From an uncultured Eubacteriales bacterium (GTDB taxonomy: Bacteria; Bacillota; Clostridia; Oscillospirales; Acutalibacteraceae): DNA of 24,206 bases. The stretch is taken from assembly GCA_900320235.1 (NCBI GenBank), contig ONRO01000246.1, forward strand, positions 1 through 24,206, read 5' to 3'. The notes under the pieces are model-generated. The model searched no databases. It was not told the origin of the DNA and saw nothing but the letters and a program-made list of their open reading frames with translations. Shown piece after piece: positions 8,370 to 15,634 of the stretch (positions are counted from its first letter, which is position 1; each line of letters opens with the position of its first letter). The position numbers and the translations under genes are program-made.

Positions 8370-10304
8370 TCAGCCGTTATTTCTTGTATAATCGAGCAAA
8401 CCACCAGCAAGAATAATATCTCTTGTTCTGTCAGACAGCTCACAAAGAACAGGCATTTCTCTGCCATTTGTTTTATTGACAAGAACAAGCTCTTCCTTAC
8501 CATCTGAGATAAGCTGACGTACATTCGGAATAGAAAGCTCATCACCTTCGCTTATGCTGTCATAGTCTGACTCATTGACAAAAGTAAGGGGAAGAATACC
8601 CGCATTGATAAGATTTGCTCTGTGGATCCTTGCGAAAGACTTGACAACAACTGCTTTTACTCCAAGATAAAGAGGAGCGAGAGCAGCATGCTCACGAGAG
8701 CTTCCCTGACCATAGTTAATACCACCTATTACAATGCTTGCACCGAGTTTCTTTGCTCTTTCCGGGAAATCCTTATCACAAACTGTAAAGCAGTGCTGTG
8801 AAATAGCAGGAATATTAGAACGGAGCGGAAGAATCTTTGCACCGGCAGGCATAATATGATCGGTTGTAATATTGTCACCAACCTTGAGAGAGCATGGAAC
8901 ATCAATACTTTCTGCAAGAGGAGCCGTTTCAGGATAAGGTTTGATATTGGGACCTCTGAGTACTTCAACACTGTCCATTTCATCGACAGATGCGGGAGCT
9001 ATGACCATGTTATCATTAAACTCAAATTTCTCAGGAAGCGGAATATCAATTGCGTCACCAAGTGTTCTCGGATCTGTAAATACTCCTGTAAGAGCAGATG
9101 CCGCAGCTGTTTCAGGGCTGACAAGATAAATCTGTCCGTCACGAGTACCGCTTCTGCCCTCAAAATTTCGATTGAATGTTCTGAGTGAGATACCCTTGCT
9201 GTTAGGTGACTGACCCATGCCAATACATGGACCGCATGCACACTCAAGAATTCTTGCGCCTGCTTCAATAATATCAGCTAAAGCACCATTTCTTGCAAGC
9301 ATATTATAAACCTGCTTTGAACCTGGAGCAATAGCAAGACTGACATTAGGAGCAACCGTTTTACCCTTAAGGATTGCAGCAACTCTCATAAGATCAAGAT
9401 AAGATGAATTTGTGCAAGAGCCGATACAAACCTGATCAATCTTCTGAGGACCGATTTCCTCAATTGATTTGATATTATCAGGGCTGTGAGGACATGCAGC
9501 AGCAGGTACAAGCTTAGAAAGATCGATATCTATTATTTCATCATAAACCGCATCAGAATCAGCAGAAAGTTCTGACCAATCTTCTTCACGGCCCTGAGCT
9601 TTCATAAATTCTTTAGTTATTTCATCAGACGGGAAGATAGATGTTGTTGCACCGAGCTCTGCGCCCATGTTAGTTATTGTTGCTCTTTCAGGTACAGTAA
9701 GTGTTTTTACACCCTCTCCGCCGTATTCAACTATTTTGCCGACTCCGCCTTTTACAGACATGATTCTCAGTACTTCAAGAATAATATCCTTAGCAGATAC
9801 CCAGGGCTGAAGCTTACCGCTAAGATTAATTCTTACCATTTTGGGCATAGAGATATAATATGCACCTCCACCCATAGCAACTGCAACATCAAGACCACCT
9901 GCTCCAATTGCAAGCATTCCGATTCCACCGCCTGTGGGAGTATGACTGTCTGAACCAATAAGGGTCTTACCCGGTTTTCCGAAACGTTCAAGATGAACCT
10001 GGTGGCAAATACCATTTCCGGGTCTTGAGAAATAAATACCATGCTTTTTGCAGACAGACTGAATAAAACGATGGTCATCTGCGTTTTCAAAACCAGTCTG
10101 AAGAGTATTATGGTCGATATAAGCGACACTTTTTTCTGTTTTTACTCTGGGAACTCCGATAGCCTCAAATTCGAGGTAAGCCATTGTGCCTGTGGCGTCC
10201 TGTGTAAGAGTTTGATCAATTTTAAGCCCAACCTCACTGCCGACTGTCATTTCACCGCTGAGTAAGTGAGCCTTAATGATTTTTTGAGCAATAGTATAGC
10301 CCAT
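8370..10304 (-). CDS. acnA: Aconitate hydratase (aconitase)
   Basis: Iron-sulfur enzyme that isomerises citrate to isocitrate via cis-aconitate. The 644-residue protein is shorter than the about 900-residue IRP/AcnA type and corresponds to the mitochondrial-like aconitases found in many anaerobes; symbol usage varies. The [4Fe-4S] ligands are Cys297 in IGSCTNSS and Cys357 and Cys360 in CACGPCIGMG. GSDSHTPTGGGIGM (117-130) is a family signature, and the C-terminal swivel domain has DNITTDHIMPAGA (477-489) and YGQGSSREHAALAP (531-544, with catalytic Ser and Arg). AGGAGG eight bases upstream fixes the start. A near-consensus promoter lies at 10350-10378. No citrate synthase gene is in the window. 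Confidence 0.95.
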   Translation of the reverse strand: MGYTIAQKIIKAHLLSGEMTVGSEVGLKIDQTLTQDATGTMAYLEFEAIGVPRVKTEKSVAYIDHNTLQTGFENADDHRFIQSVCKKHGIYFSRPGNGICHQVHLERFGKPGKTLIGSDSHTPTGGGIGMLAIGAGGLDVAVAMGGGAYYISMPKMVRINLSGKLQPWVSAKDIILEVLRIMSVKGGVGKIVEYGGEGVKTLTVPERATITNMGAELGATTSIFPSDEITKEFMKAQGREEDWSELSADSDAVYDEIIDIDLSKLVPAAACPHSPDNIKSIEEIGPQKIDQVCIGSCTNSSYLDLMRVAAILKGKTVAPNVSLAIAPGSKQVYNMLARNGALADIIEAGARILECACGPCIGMGQSPNSKGISLRTFNRNFEGRSGTRDGQIYLVSPETAAASALTGVFTDPRTLGDAIDIPLPEKFEFNDNMVIAPASVDEMDSVEVLRGPNIKPYPETAPLAESIDVPCSLKVGDNITTDHIMPAGAKILPLRSNIPAISQHCFTVCDKDFPERAKKLGASIVIGGINYGQGSSREHAALAPLYLGVKAVVVKSFARIHRANLINAGILPLTFVNESDYDSISEGDELSIPNVRQLISDGKEELVLVNKTNGREMPVLCELSDRTRDIILAGGLLDYTRNNG

Positions 10305-10332
10305 GATCCTTCCTCCTTAATTATGTATTTAC

Positions 10333-10378
10333 AATATGTATGCATATCTATTATCCTTCAAAATGAATAATTTGTCAA
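10333..10378 (-). promoter_or_regulatory. Sigma-A-type promoter of acnA-icd with a downstream dyad
   Basis: Read leftward: TTGACA (complement of 10373-10378), 17-base spacer, GATAAT (complement of 10350-10355), so RNA would start near 10343 and the leader would be about 39 bases. The start point falls in an interrupted palindrome ATATG-N4-CATAT (10334-10347), a possible operator. I could not match the dyad to a known regulator. Confidence 0.7.
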
Positions 10379-10490
10379 TCTTTTTATGCAAAATAACCTA
10401 CAAAAATAATAAAAAGTCTCCTATTTGACCAATTATTACGTAATATATTTATTATTACTTAAAATAATATAAAATATTTTAGTTGGTGAC

Positions 10491-10517
10491 TTGCATTTTT
10501 CTGATCTTTGTTATAAT
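10491..10517 (+). promoter_or_regulatory. Extended -10 promoter upstream of the microprotein/rpiR genes
   Basis: TGTTATAAT (10509-10517) is a perfect extended -10 box. TTGCAT (10491-10496) is a possible -35 at a short 15-base spacing, which extended -10 promoters tolerate. RNA would start near 10524. It faces away from the acnA promoter. Confidence 0.5.
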
Positions 10518-10686
10518 ATTTAATTTAGCAAAAGCAATCAGCAGAATAACAGGTACTTAAGAATAATTTTATTACATATCTGCTTTTTAAATCTATTTGG
10601 ATATTATTATCCTTAACTTGTTATTTTCTGAAATTATGCAAAAATTTTCCATAGCTTATCTATTTTGAGAACGGAGTTGAATAGTT
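10518..10686 (+). other. Long untranslated leader without a recognised RNA motif
   Basis: About 160 bases between the promoter at 10491-10517 and the microprotein start. AGCAGA (10540-10545) can pair with TCTGCT (10579-10584), followed by TTTTT, an attenuator-like arrangement but with a 33-base loop. I recognise no riboswitch class. The rest of 10305-10843 holds only the two promoters, the microprotein and the rpiR ribosome site. Confidence 0.3.
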
Positions 10687-10791
10687 TTGTTTAAAAACAG
10701 AAAGCTGATTATTAGAATAACAGCAATTGTACTTTGTGTACTTATTGTACTCAGCGTTTTTTCTATTCTTTTTGCAACAATAAATTTTTAA
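10687..10791 (+). CDS. Probable 34-residue single-pass membrane microprotein
   Basis: An open frame starting at TTG encodes 34 residues: a basic head (FKNRKLIIR, residues 2-10) and one hydrophobic helix (about 11-32) ending in ATINF. An upstream in-frame TGA at 10678 means TTG is the only usual start. GGAG lies 10 bases upstream, a little far but usable. Positive-inside topology suggests a single membrane helix with the N-terminus in the cytosol. The layout resembles small membrane proteins such as Prli42, but I see no convincing homology. It lies 52 bases before the rpiR-type gene on the same strand and would share its transcript. Chance is possible at this length. Confidence 0.45.
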   Translation: MFKNRKLIIRITAIVLCVLIVLSVFSILFATINF

Positions 10792-10843
10792 TGATCTGAG
10801 TAAGAAAATGATTATAATATAAAGAAACAGGAGATTATTAATA

Positions 10844-11719
10844 ATGAACTTACTGTCACTTATTAATGAAAGAATGTCAAAATTTTCTAAAGGTCAGAAG
10901 CTTATAGCAAACTTTATTACCGAGCATTATGATAAAGCTGCTTTTATGACGGCATCAAAGCTTGGAACAACAGTCGGAGTCAGTGAATCCACTGTTGTGC
11001 GTTTCGCAACCGAACTTGGATATGATGGTTATCCCAAAATGCAAAAAGCAATGCAGGAAATGATAAGGGATAAGCTTACCTCAATTCAAAGAATAGAGGT
11101 AACAAAAAACCGTTTCGGAAATGAAAATGTTCTTACAAATGTACTTAATCAGGATATAGAAAAAATAAGAAAAACAATGGAAGAAACATCTAAAGATGAT
11201 TTCAAGAGTTCTGTAAAAGCCATTGCAAGTGCAAAAACCATCTATATTTTTGCAGTCAGAAGTTCTGCAGCTCTGGCATCATTTTTAGGATACTATTATT
11301 CATTGATATTTGATAATGTTAAGGTTATCAGTAATTATGGAGAAACTGAAATATACGAACAGCTGTTCCGGATTTCTGAAAACGATGTAATTATCGGAAT
11401 AAGCTTCCCAAGATACTCCAATGCAGCTGTCAAGGCAATGTCCTTTGCAAAAAGAAGAGGTGCAAAGGTTATTGCCTTGACAGATAGTATGACAAGTCCT
11501 CTTTGTGAAATGTCTGACTATGTTCTGATTGCAAAAAGCGATATGGCATCTATTGTTGATTCACTTGTTGCACCTTTAAGCATGATAAACGCTTTGATTG
11601 TCGCAACAGTTATCGAATTGGACGGAGTCGTTGAAGATACCTTTACAAAGCTTGAATCCATCTGGGAAGAATATGATGTTTACCGAAACAACAGAGAGGA
11701 TGAAACTGTTGAGCAATGA
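10844..11719 (+). CDS. RpiR/MurR family transcriptional regulator (HTH + SIS)
   Basis: Sugar-phosphate-sensing DNA-binding regulator, 291 residues. The N-terminal RpiR helix-turn-helix is recognisable: LINERMSKFSKGQKLIANFI (6-25) and the recognition helix region ASKLGTTVGVSESTVVRFA (37-55), followed by LGYDGYPKMQKAM, the usual family continuation. Residues about 125-255 form a SIS sugar isomerase domain (IYIFAVRSSAALAS, then DVIIGISFPRYSNAAVKAM and GAKVIALTD), which in relatives binds amino-sugar or sugar phosphates. Start has AGGAGA nine bases upstream. Its 3' end overlaps the flavoprotein gene by about 20 bases, so the two are probably translationally coupled. No sugar-catabolic gene lies nearby, so the ligand and target remain open. 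Confidence 0.92.
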   Translation: MNLLSLINERMSKFSKGQKLIANFITEHYDKAAFMTASKLGTTVGVSESTVVRFATELGYDGYPKMQKAMQEMIRDKLTSIQRIEVTKNRFGNENVLTNVLNQDIEKIRKTMEETSKDDFKSSVKAIASAKTIYIFAVRSSAALASFLGYYYSLIFDNVKVISNYGETEIYEQLFRISENDVIIGISFPRYSNAAVKAMSFAKRRGAKVIALTDSMTSPLCEMSDYVLIAKSDMASIVDSLVAPLSMINALIVATVIELDGVVEDTFTKLESIWEEYDVYRNNREDETVEQ

Positions 11720-12941
11720 ACGAACTGTAATAATCGGAGCTGGTGCTGCCGGAATGATGGCAGGCATTTTCTCAGCAAACAGAGGTAATGAAACAATTAT
11801 TCTAGAGAAAAACAAACGACCTGGAAGAAAGCTGTATATCACCGGAAAAGGAAGGTGCAATGTCTGCAACAATTGTAATGAAAAAACTGTTATTGCAAAT
11901 ACACCTACAAACGGAAAATTTCTTTTCAGTGCATTAAATGCTTTTTCTCCGGAAGATACTATTGAGTTTTTTGAAAAACACGGATGTCCTCTGAAAACAG
12001 AAAGAGGCAACCGTGTTTTTCCGGTATCTGATAAGGCAGGAGATATTGTTGATACATTACTTCGCACCTTAAAAGGCTCTGGCTGTAAGACAATAAATAC
12101 AAATGCTGAAGATATTCTTATCAAAGACAATCAGATATACGGTGTTATTTTGGCTGATAAAACTGTAATAGAATGTGATAAGTTAATAATCGCTACCGGA
12201 GGAAAATCTTATCCGCTGACCGGATCAACAGGCGATGGTTATCGCTTTGCAGAAAAAGCCGGACATACTATCACTACCTTGAGACCTTCTCTCGTTCCGG
12301 TTGAAACTGCAGAACATACAGGTTATGATTCAGATGGCCTTCTATTAAAAAACGTATCTGTTCGTCTGATAGATACATTCAGGAAAAACAAATGCATATA
12401 TAATGATTTCGGAGAGTTTGAACTTCACCGATACGGTTTGTCCGGAGCAATAATAAGAAGTGCATCTGCTCATATGAAAAACATGGAAAACGGAAGATAT
12501 AAAATAGAGATCGATCTGAAGCCGGCTTTGGATGAAAAAACTCTTGACACAAGATTATTAAGGGAAATTAATGATAAACACAACGGTGTATATTCAGATG
12601 TTTTATCAACTCTTATGCCTCGTGCTCTGATAAAAGATTTTGTTAAAATCAGTGAAATACCAGACAACCGGAAAAACAGCGAAATAACCAGGGAAGAACG
12701 CCGAAGGATTATTGAAAAATTAAAAAGAATAGAAAGAACTGTAACTGGATTTCGCCCGATTGAGGAAGCAATTGTTACTTCCGGAGGTGTCTGCGTAAAA
12801 GAGATAGATCCAAAAACTATGCAATCAAAGCTTGTGAAAGGACTATATTTTGCTGGTGAAGTTATTGATGTTGATTGTTATACAGGAGGCTTTAATTTAC
12901 AGACAGCATTTTCAACAGGTGTACTTGCTGCAATATCTTAA
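11700..12941 (+). CDS. BaiN/HI0933-type FAD-dependent oxidoreductase
   Basis: Flavoprotein of the HI0933/YhiN/BaiN family, 413 residues from this ATG. The Rossmann dinucleotide motif is VIIGAGAAGMMAG (10-22), with the acidic ribose-binding residue in ILEK (34-37). The family signature GRKLYITGKGRCNVCNNC (42-59), IIATGGKSYPLTGSTGDGY (163-181) and the C-terminal FAGEVIDVDCYTGGFNLQ (384-401) are all present. Some relatives reduce bile-acid intermediates, but the family is widespread and mostly uncharacterised, so I assign no substrate. Start is uncertain: the ATG at 11700 abuts GAGAGG, while a TTG at 11709 has GAGAGGA eight bases upstream and gives 410 residues. A longer frame from 11598 lies inside the regulator gene and is rejected. 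Confidence 0.88.
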   Translation: MKLLSNERTVIIGAGAAGMMAGIFSANRGNETIILEKNKRPGRKLYITGKGRCNVCNNCNEKTVIANTPTNGKFLFSALNAFSPEDTIEFFEKHGCPLKTERGNRVFPVSDKAGDIVDTLLRTLKGSGCKTINTNAEDILIKDNQIYGVILADKTVIECDKLIIATGGKSYPLTGSTGDGYRFAEKAGHTITTLRPSLVPVETAEHTGYDSDGLLLKNVSVRLIDTFRKNKCIYNDFGEFELHRYGLSGAIIRSASAHMKNMENGRYKIEIDLKPALDEKTLDTRLLREINDKHNGVYSDVLSTLMPRALIKDFVKISEIPDNRKNSEITREERRRIIEKLKRIERTVTGFRPIEEAIVTSGGVCVKEIDPKTMQSKLVKGLYFAGEVIDVDCYTGGFNLQTAFSTGVLAAIS

Positions 12942-12960
12942 CTAATATAATAATCTTTCA

Positions 12961-12989
12961 GTGACAGCGTGAATAAAAGCCTATATATT
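12961..12989 (+). promoter_or_regulatory. Candidate promoter of the DUF6483-like gene
   Basis: GTGACA (12961-12966), 17-base spacer, TATATT (12984-12989); each box is one base off consensus. RNA would start near 12996, 44 bases before the ATG. An alternative TATAAT at 13013-13018 would start RNA at the ribosome site itself and has a poor -35. Confidence 0.45.
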
Positions 12990-13039
12990 TTCAGGTAAAT
13001 TTTTAACTATTCTATAATTAAAGACGGAGGTCAGAATAC

Positions 13040-13450
13040 ATGGGATTTCAGGATGACTGGATGTTGCGTCAGATAGAAATGATGACAAGATTCGTTGCAA
13101 ATGTAGTATTCGGAAAAAAAGAATCAGAAGTACATTACGAAATAATAGGTAATATGTATGACAGTGATACTTTGACAACAACAGATCTGCTTCATCTAAA
13201 ATTAATGGAGATGATCAGGGAAGGAGAGTACGGAAAAGCAGAGGACTTGCTTTTTGAAAATTTAGTTTATTCTGATAAATATATTGAATTAGCATCAGAT
13301 TTTTATCAAAGATTAAATCAGCTCAGTGATGATCAGCTTGATGCAGGTAATTTCTCTCGTGAAGAAATATATGATGGATATATTGAAATAATGGCATTGC
13401 TTGGTGTCCCGATAGATGTATTCGGACAAGCAGATCGGAGTGAATATTAA
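13040..13450 (+). CDS. DUF6483-like protein of unknown function
   Basis: A 136-residue soluble protein, start fixed by GGAGG nine bases upstream. The opening DDWMLRQIEMMTRFVANVVFG (5-25) and the later helical repeats (LHLKLMEMIREGEYGKAEDL, 51-70; DKYIELASDFYQRLNQLSDD) resemble small all-helical DUF6483 proteins of Clostridia as I remember them; no function is known. It is acidic, with no signal peptide or membrane segment. The EGEYGKAEDLLFENL segment reads like a TPR-type helical pair, which suggests protein binding, but this is inference. It lies between the flavoprotein and the 45-residue microprotein with its own probable promoter. Confidence 0.75.
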   Translation: MGFQDDWMLRQIEMMTRFVANVVFGKKESEVHYEIIGNMYDSDTLTTTDLLHLKLMEMIREGEYGKAEDLLFENLVYSDKYIELASDFYQRLNQLSDDQLDAGNFSREEIYDGYIEIMALLGVPIDVFGQADRSEY

Positions 13451-13680
13451 TAAGTCATTATTTTCGTAAAAGCATATTTTATACACAATTTAAAAATATA
13501 TTAACACCATTATTTACCTTACAGGACTCTGAAACAGAATACTCGCAGAAGATCCGGAAAAGCCAGATACAATAAATAACAGACATTCAATATGATGAAT
13601 AAAAAGTCATTAAAATACATATAATTAATATATGGCTGACTTTTGAAAAAATGTTATTTGTATCTGAGGTGACTAATGAA

Positions 13681-13818
13681 ATGATTATGTTTATTGCAGG
13701 TCTTGTAACAGGAGTATGTCTTGGTGTTTTATTAATGGCAATATTCAATGCATCGTCGTATGCTGATGATATTTCAGAGAAGCTGTTCAACGAATCTGAT
13801 TATCATTCTGAAAAGTGA
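13681..13818 (+). CDS. 45-residue membrane microprotein (DUF3789-like)
   Basis: ATG at 13681 is preceded by GAGGTG nine bases upstream and opens a 45-codon frame ending TGA at 13816-13818, followed at once by a strong terminator. The protein has one hydrophobic helix (about 2-22, MFIAGLVTGVCLGVLLMAIF) and a short acidic tail (DDISEKLFNESD). The Gly-rich helix followed by a small polar tail recalls the DUF3789 family of small Firmicute membrane proteins. An in-frame ATG at 13651 would add ten residues but has no ribosome site. The good start signal plus terminator make this a believable gene of unknown function. Confidence 0.6.
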   Translation: MIMFIAGLVTGVCLGVLLMAIFNASSYADDISEKLFNESDYHSEK

Positions 13819-13829
13819 ATAAGTTTTCG

Positions 13830-13870
13830 GCACAAGCTAAATTATCGACAGCTTGTGCTTTTTATTTTTG
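13830..13870 (+). terminator. Strong intrinsic terminator before the spoIIIA operon
   Basis: GCACAAGCT (13830-13838) pairs exactly with AGCTTGTGC (13850-13858) over an 11-base loop and is followed by TTTTTATTTTTG. It lies 12 bases past the microprotein stop and insulates the spoIIIA operon. Confidence 0.92.
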
Positions 13871-13893
13871 TTCTAAAAGACTGACCTGCTATG

Positions 13894-13934
13894 TATAATA
13901 TAGCAAAGTCAAAATAAGGGAGTGGTACAATACG
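13894..13934 (+). promoter_or_regulatory. spoIIIA promoter -10-like box and ribosome site for an ACG start
   Basis: TATAAT (13894-13899) lies between the terminator and spoIIIAA; I see no good matching -35, and the expected mother-cell sigma-E elements are not clear. AGGGAG (13917-13922) is the only good ribosome site upstream of spoIIIAA. Nine bases after it is ACG (13932-13934), in frame with spoIIIAA and with no stop in between. The first in-frame ATG (13971) has no ribosome site. Confidence 0.4.
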
Positions 13935-13970
13935 GGAAACAATACAGAAAGCTTTGATGAAGCAGCAAAA

Positions 13971-14858
13971 ATGCTATGTAATGAGTTATCTCAGTCATTA
14001 ATAAAAATACCTGACAGCAAAAAAAAACTGATTCAGGAAATAAGACTGAGATGCAACAAACCAATCGCCCTGACAAGCGGTAAAGAAACATTATTTGTAT
14101 GTAAAGACGGAAGTATAATTTATTCTCCCGGTCCGAGAGCTGTAAGAAGTTTAAAACACCATATATTTGACAGCTTCCGTAGTCTTTGCGGCTATTCCGT
14201 TTATAGTAAACAAAACGAAATAATAGACGGCTACATTACTGCATCAAACGGATCAAGAATAGGTGTATGCGGAACAGCAAATATAAAAAACAATGAAATA
14301 ATATCTGTTTCTGACATTACTTCAATGAATATAAGAATATCAAGGCAGATAACAGGAATATCAAATGAACTGATAAGTAAGATTTTTCCATTAAAAGGCG
14401 GAGTTCTGATCGTAGGTGCTCCGACAACCGGTAAGACAACATTACTAAGAGATATTGCCAGAAATGTATCGACCGGAAACGGATGCAGAATAATGAGAAC
14501 AACAGTAATTGATGAAAGAGGAGAGTTATCAGGTGGAAATAAAGGAAGTATAGATTTAGGCCTGTCAGATATATTTACAGGCTATCCTAAATCAGATGGA
14601 ATAATGCAGGCAATAAGATCATTTTCTCCTCAACTTATCATATGCGATGAAGTAGGTACAGATAAGGATGTTGACTCCATAATAAAGTGTACAAATGCAG
14701 GAGCAATAATAATTGCATCATTACATGCTGGAAATACTGATGAACTTTTTCGTCGCAGTCAGACTAAAAAGCTGATCTCCACATGTGCATTCAAAAATAT
14801 TGTTATTCTCGATTCAAGTGATATACCATGTAAAATAAAAGAAATAATCAGATTATAG
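13971..14858 (+). CDS. spoIIIAA: Stage III sporulation protein AA (ATPase)
   Basis: Cytosolic AAA-type ATPase of the mother-cell channel complex, related to type II/IV secretion ATPases, thought to power assembly or transport of the SpoIIIA-SpoIIQ channel. From the first ATG it is 295 residues. Walker A is GAPTTGKT (149-156), followed by TLLRDIARN; Walker B is LIICDE (222-227); VIDERGEL (179-186) and ASLHAG (249-254) are family landmarks. The N-terminal EIRLRCNKPIAL (23-34) is typical. The frame is open upstream and encodes SFDEAAK directly before this Met, which looks like the usual family N-terminus. Starting at ACG 13932 gives 308 residues, close to the about 307 of B. subtilis SpoIIIAA. 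The true start is thus probably upstream. First gene of the eight-gene operon. Confidence 0.95.
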   Translation: MLCNELSQSLIKIPDSKKKLIQEIRLRCNKPIALTSGKETLFVCKDGSIIYSPGPRAVRSLKHHIFDSFRSLCGYSVYSKQNEIIDGYITASNGSRIGVCGTANIKNNEIISVSDITSMNIRISRQITGISNELISKIFPLKGGVLIVGAPTTGKTTLLRDIARNVSTGNGCRIMRTTVIDERGELSGGNKGSIDLGLSDIFTGYPKSDGIMQAIRSFSPQLIICDEVGTDKDVDSIIKCTNAGAIIIASLHAGNTDELFRRSQTKKLISTCAFKNIVILDSSDIPCKIKEIIRL

Positions 14859-14868
14859 GAATGATTAT

Positions 14869-15378
14869 ATGTTAATGAAATTAACAGGCTCTGTTTTTAT
14901 AGTATTATGCGGAGGCTTAGCAGGTATATATATATCAAAAAGGATCAACGAAAAAACCGAATTTATTACTCAGTATATTTCATTTCTTACTCAGGCCGAA
15001 GCAATGATAAACTATGCCAATTCAGATATAAAGTATATTCTGAATAATGTTAAATCTATTCCACTGCTTGATCAAATGATAAAGGATACACTCAATTATC
15101 TGAACAGTGATTATGATTTTCGTTATGCATGGGAAAAATCTGTTTACTCAGCTTTTAACAGAAACCAATTTGAAAAAGAAGATCTGTTATTAATTCTTGC
15201 CTTTGGAGAAGAATTCGGTAACCATGGTTCCGATGAAGAAATAATGAAGATCAGACTGAACATATCCAATGTATCTGAAAGAATGACTGACAGAAAAAAA
15301 GAGAATGAGACAAAAATGAAACTCTACAGAACACTCGGAACATTTTCAGGAGCAATTGTAGCTGTATTATTAATCTGA
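14869..15378 (+). CDS. spoIIIAB: Stage III sporulation protein AB
   Basis: Mother-cell membrane protein of the SpoIIIA complex, with a fold related to type II secretion GspF. It is 169 residues, close to the family length. One N-terminal membrane helix (about 4-23, GSVFIVLCGGLAGIYISK), a helical cytosolic middle (24-145) and a C-terminal hydrophobic helix (TLGTFSGAIVAVLLI) are visible. The segment LLILAFGEEFGNHGSDEEI matches the conserved L..fG..LG.sd..-type region of the family. The gene begins 10 bases after the spoIIIAA stop, with AGGAATG upstream of the ATG. Confidence 0.93.
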   Translation: MLMKLTGSVFIVLCGGLAGIYISKRINEKTEFITQYISFLTQAEAMINYANSDIKYILNNVKSIPLLDQMIKDTLNYLNSDYDFRYAWEKSVYSAFNRNQFEKEDLLLILAFGEEFGNHGSDEEIMKIRLNISNVSERMTDRKKENETKMKLYRTLGTFSGAIVAVLLI

Positions 15379-15439
15379 GCAGATGTGCCTAAAACAGTCA
15401 GACATGATTTTCAAAAAAGCCTGAATATAGGTGGTAAAA

Positions 15440-15634
15440 ATGAACATTGAATTTATCTTTAAAATTGCTGCTATCGGAATCATTGTTGCGGTCTTAAGTC
15501 TGGTTCTTTCACGTTCGGGGAGGGAAGAACAAGCAATGATGACGACACTTGCAGGATTAGTGGTGGTACTGCTAATGCTCGTAGAAAAAATATCTGAGCT
15601 TTTTACCACCATCGAGAGTTTATTCGGTTTTTGA
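15440..15634 (+). CDS. spoIIIAC: Stage III sporulation protein AC
   Basis: Small integral membrane component of the SpoIIIA channel, 64 residues with two membrane helices (about 5-24 and 34-54) separated by a short polar loop SRSGREEQ. IFKIAAIGIIVAVLSLVL matches the well-conserved first helix of the family. The ATG at 15440 is preferred over the GTG at 15431 because AGGTGG lies about seven bases before the ATG. Its TGA overlaps the TTG start of spoIIIAD by four bases, implying coupled translation. Confidence 0.92.
   Translation: MNIEFIFKIAAIGIIVAVLSLVLSRSGREEQAMMTTLAGLVVVLLMLVEKISELFTTIESLFGF

Noticed and set aside
10518..10686. Riboswitch or T-box in the rpiR leader
   Set aside because: I looked for conserved T-box, SAM, purine, glmS and cyclic-di-GMP core sequences and saw none; it is kept only as an unexplained leader.
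11576..12130. Leftward 184-codon frame
   Set aside because: It is antisense to the end of the RpiR gene and the start of the flavoprotein, both of which have clear family motifs; the antisense protein has none.
13451..13680. Possible gene or RNA in the 230-base gap before the 45-residue protein
   Set aside because: It holds only short frames and a loose AAAAGTCA/TGACTTTT pairing over a 30-base loop; nothing supports a gene.
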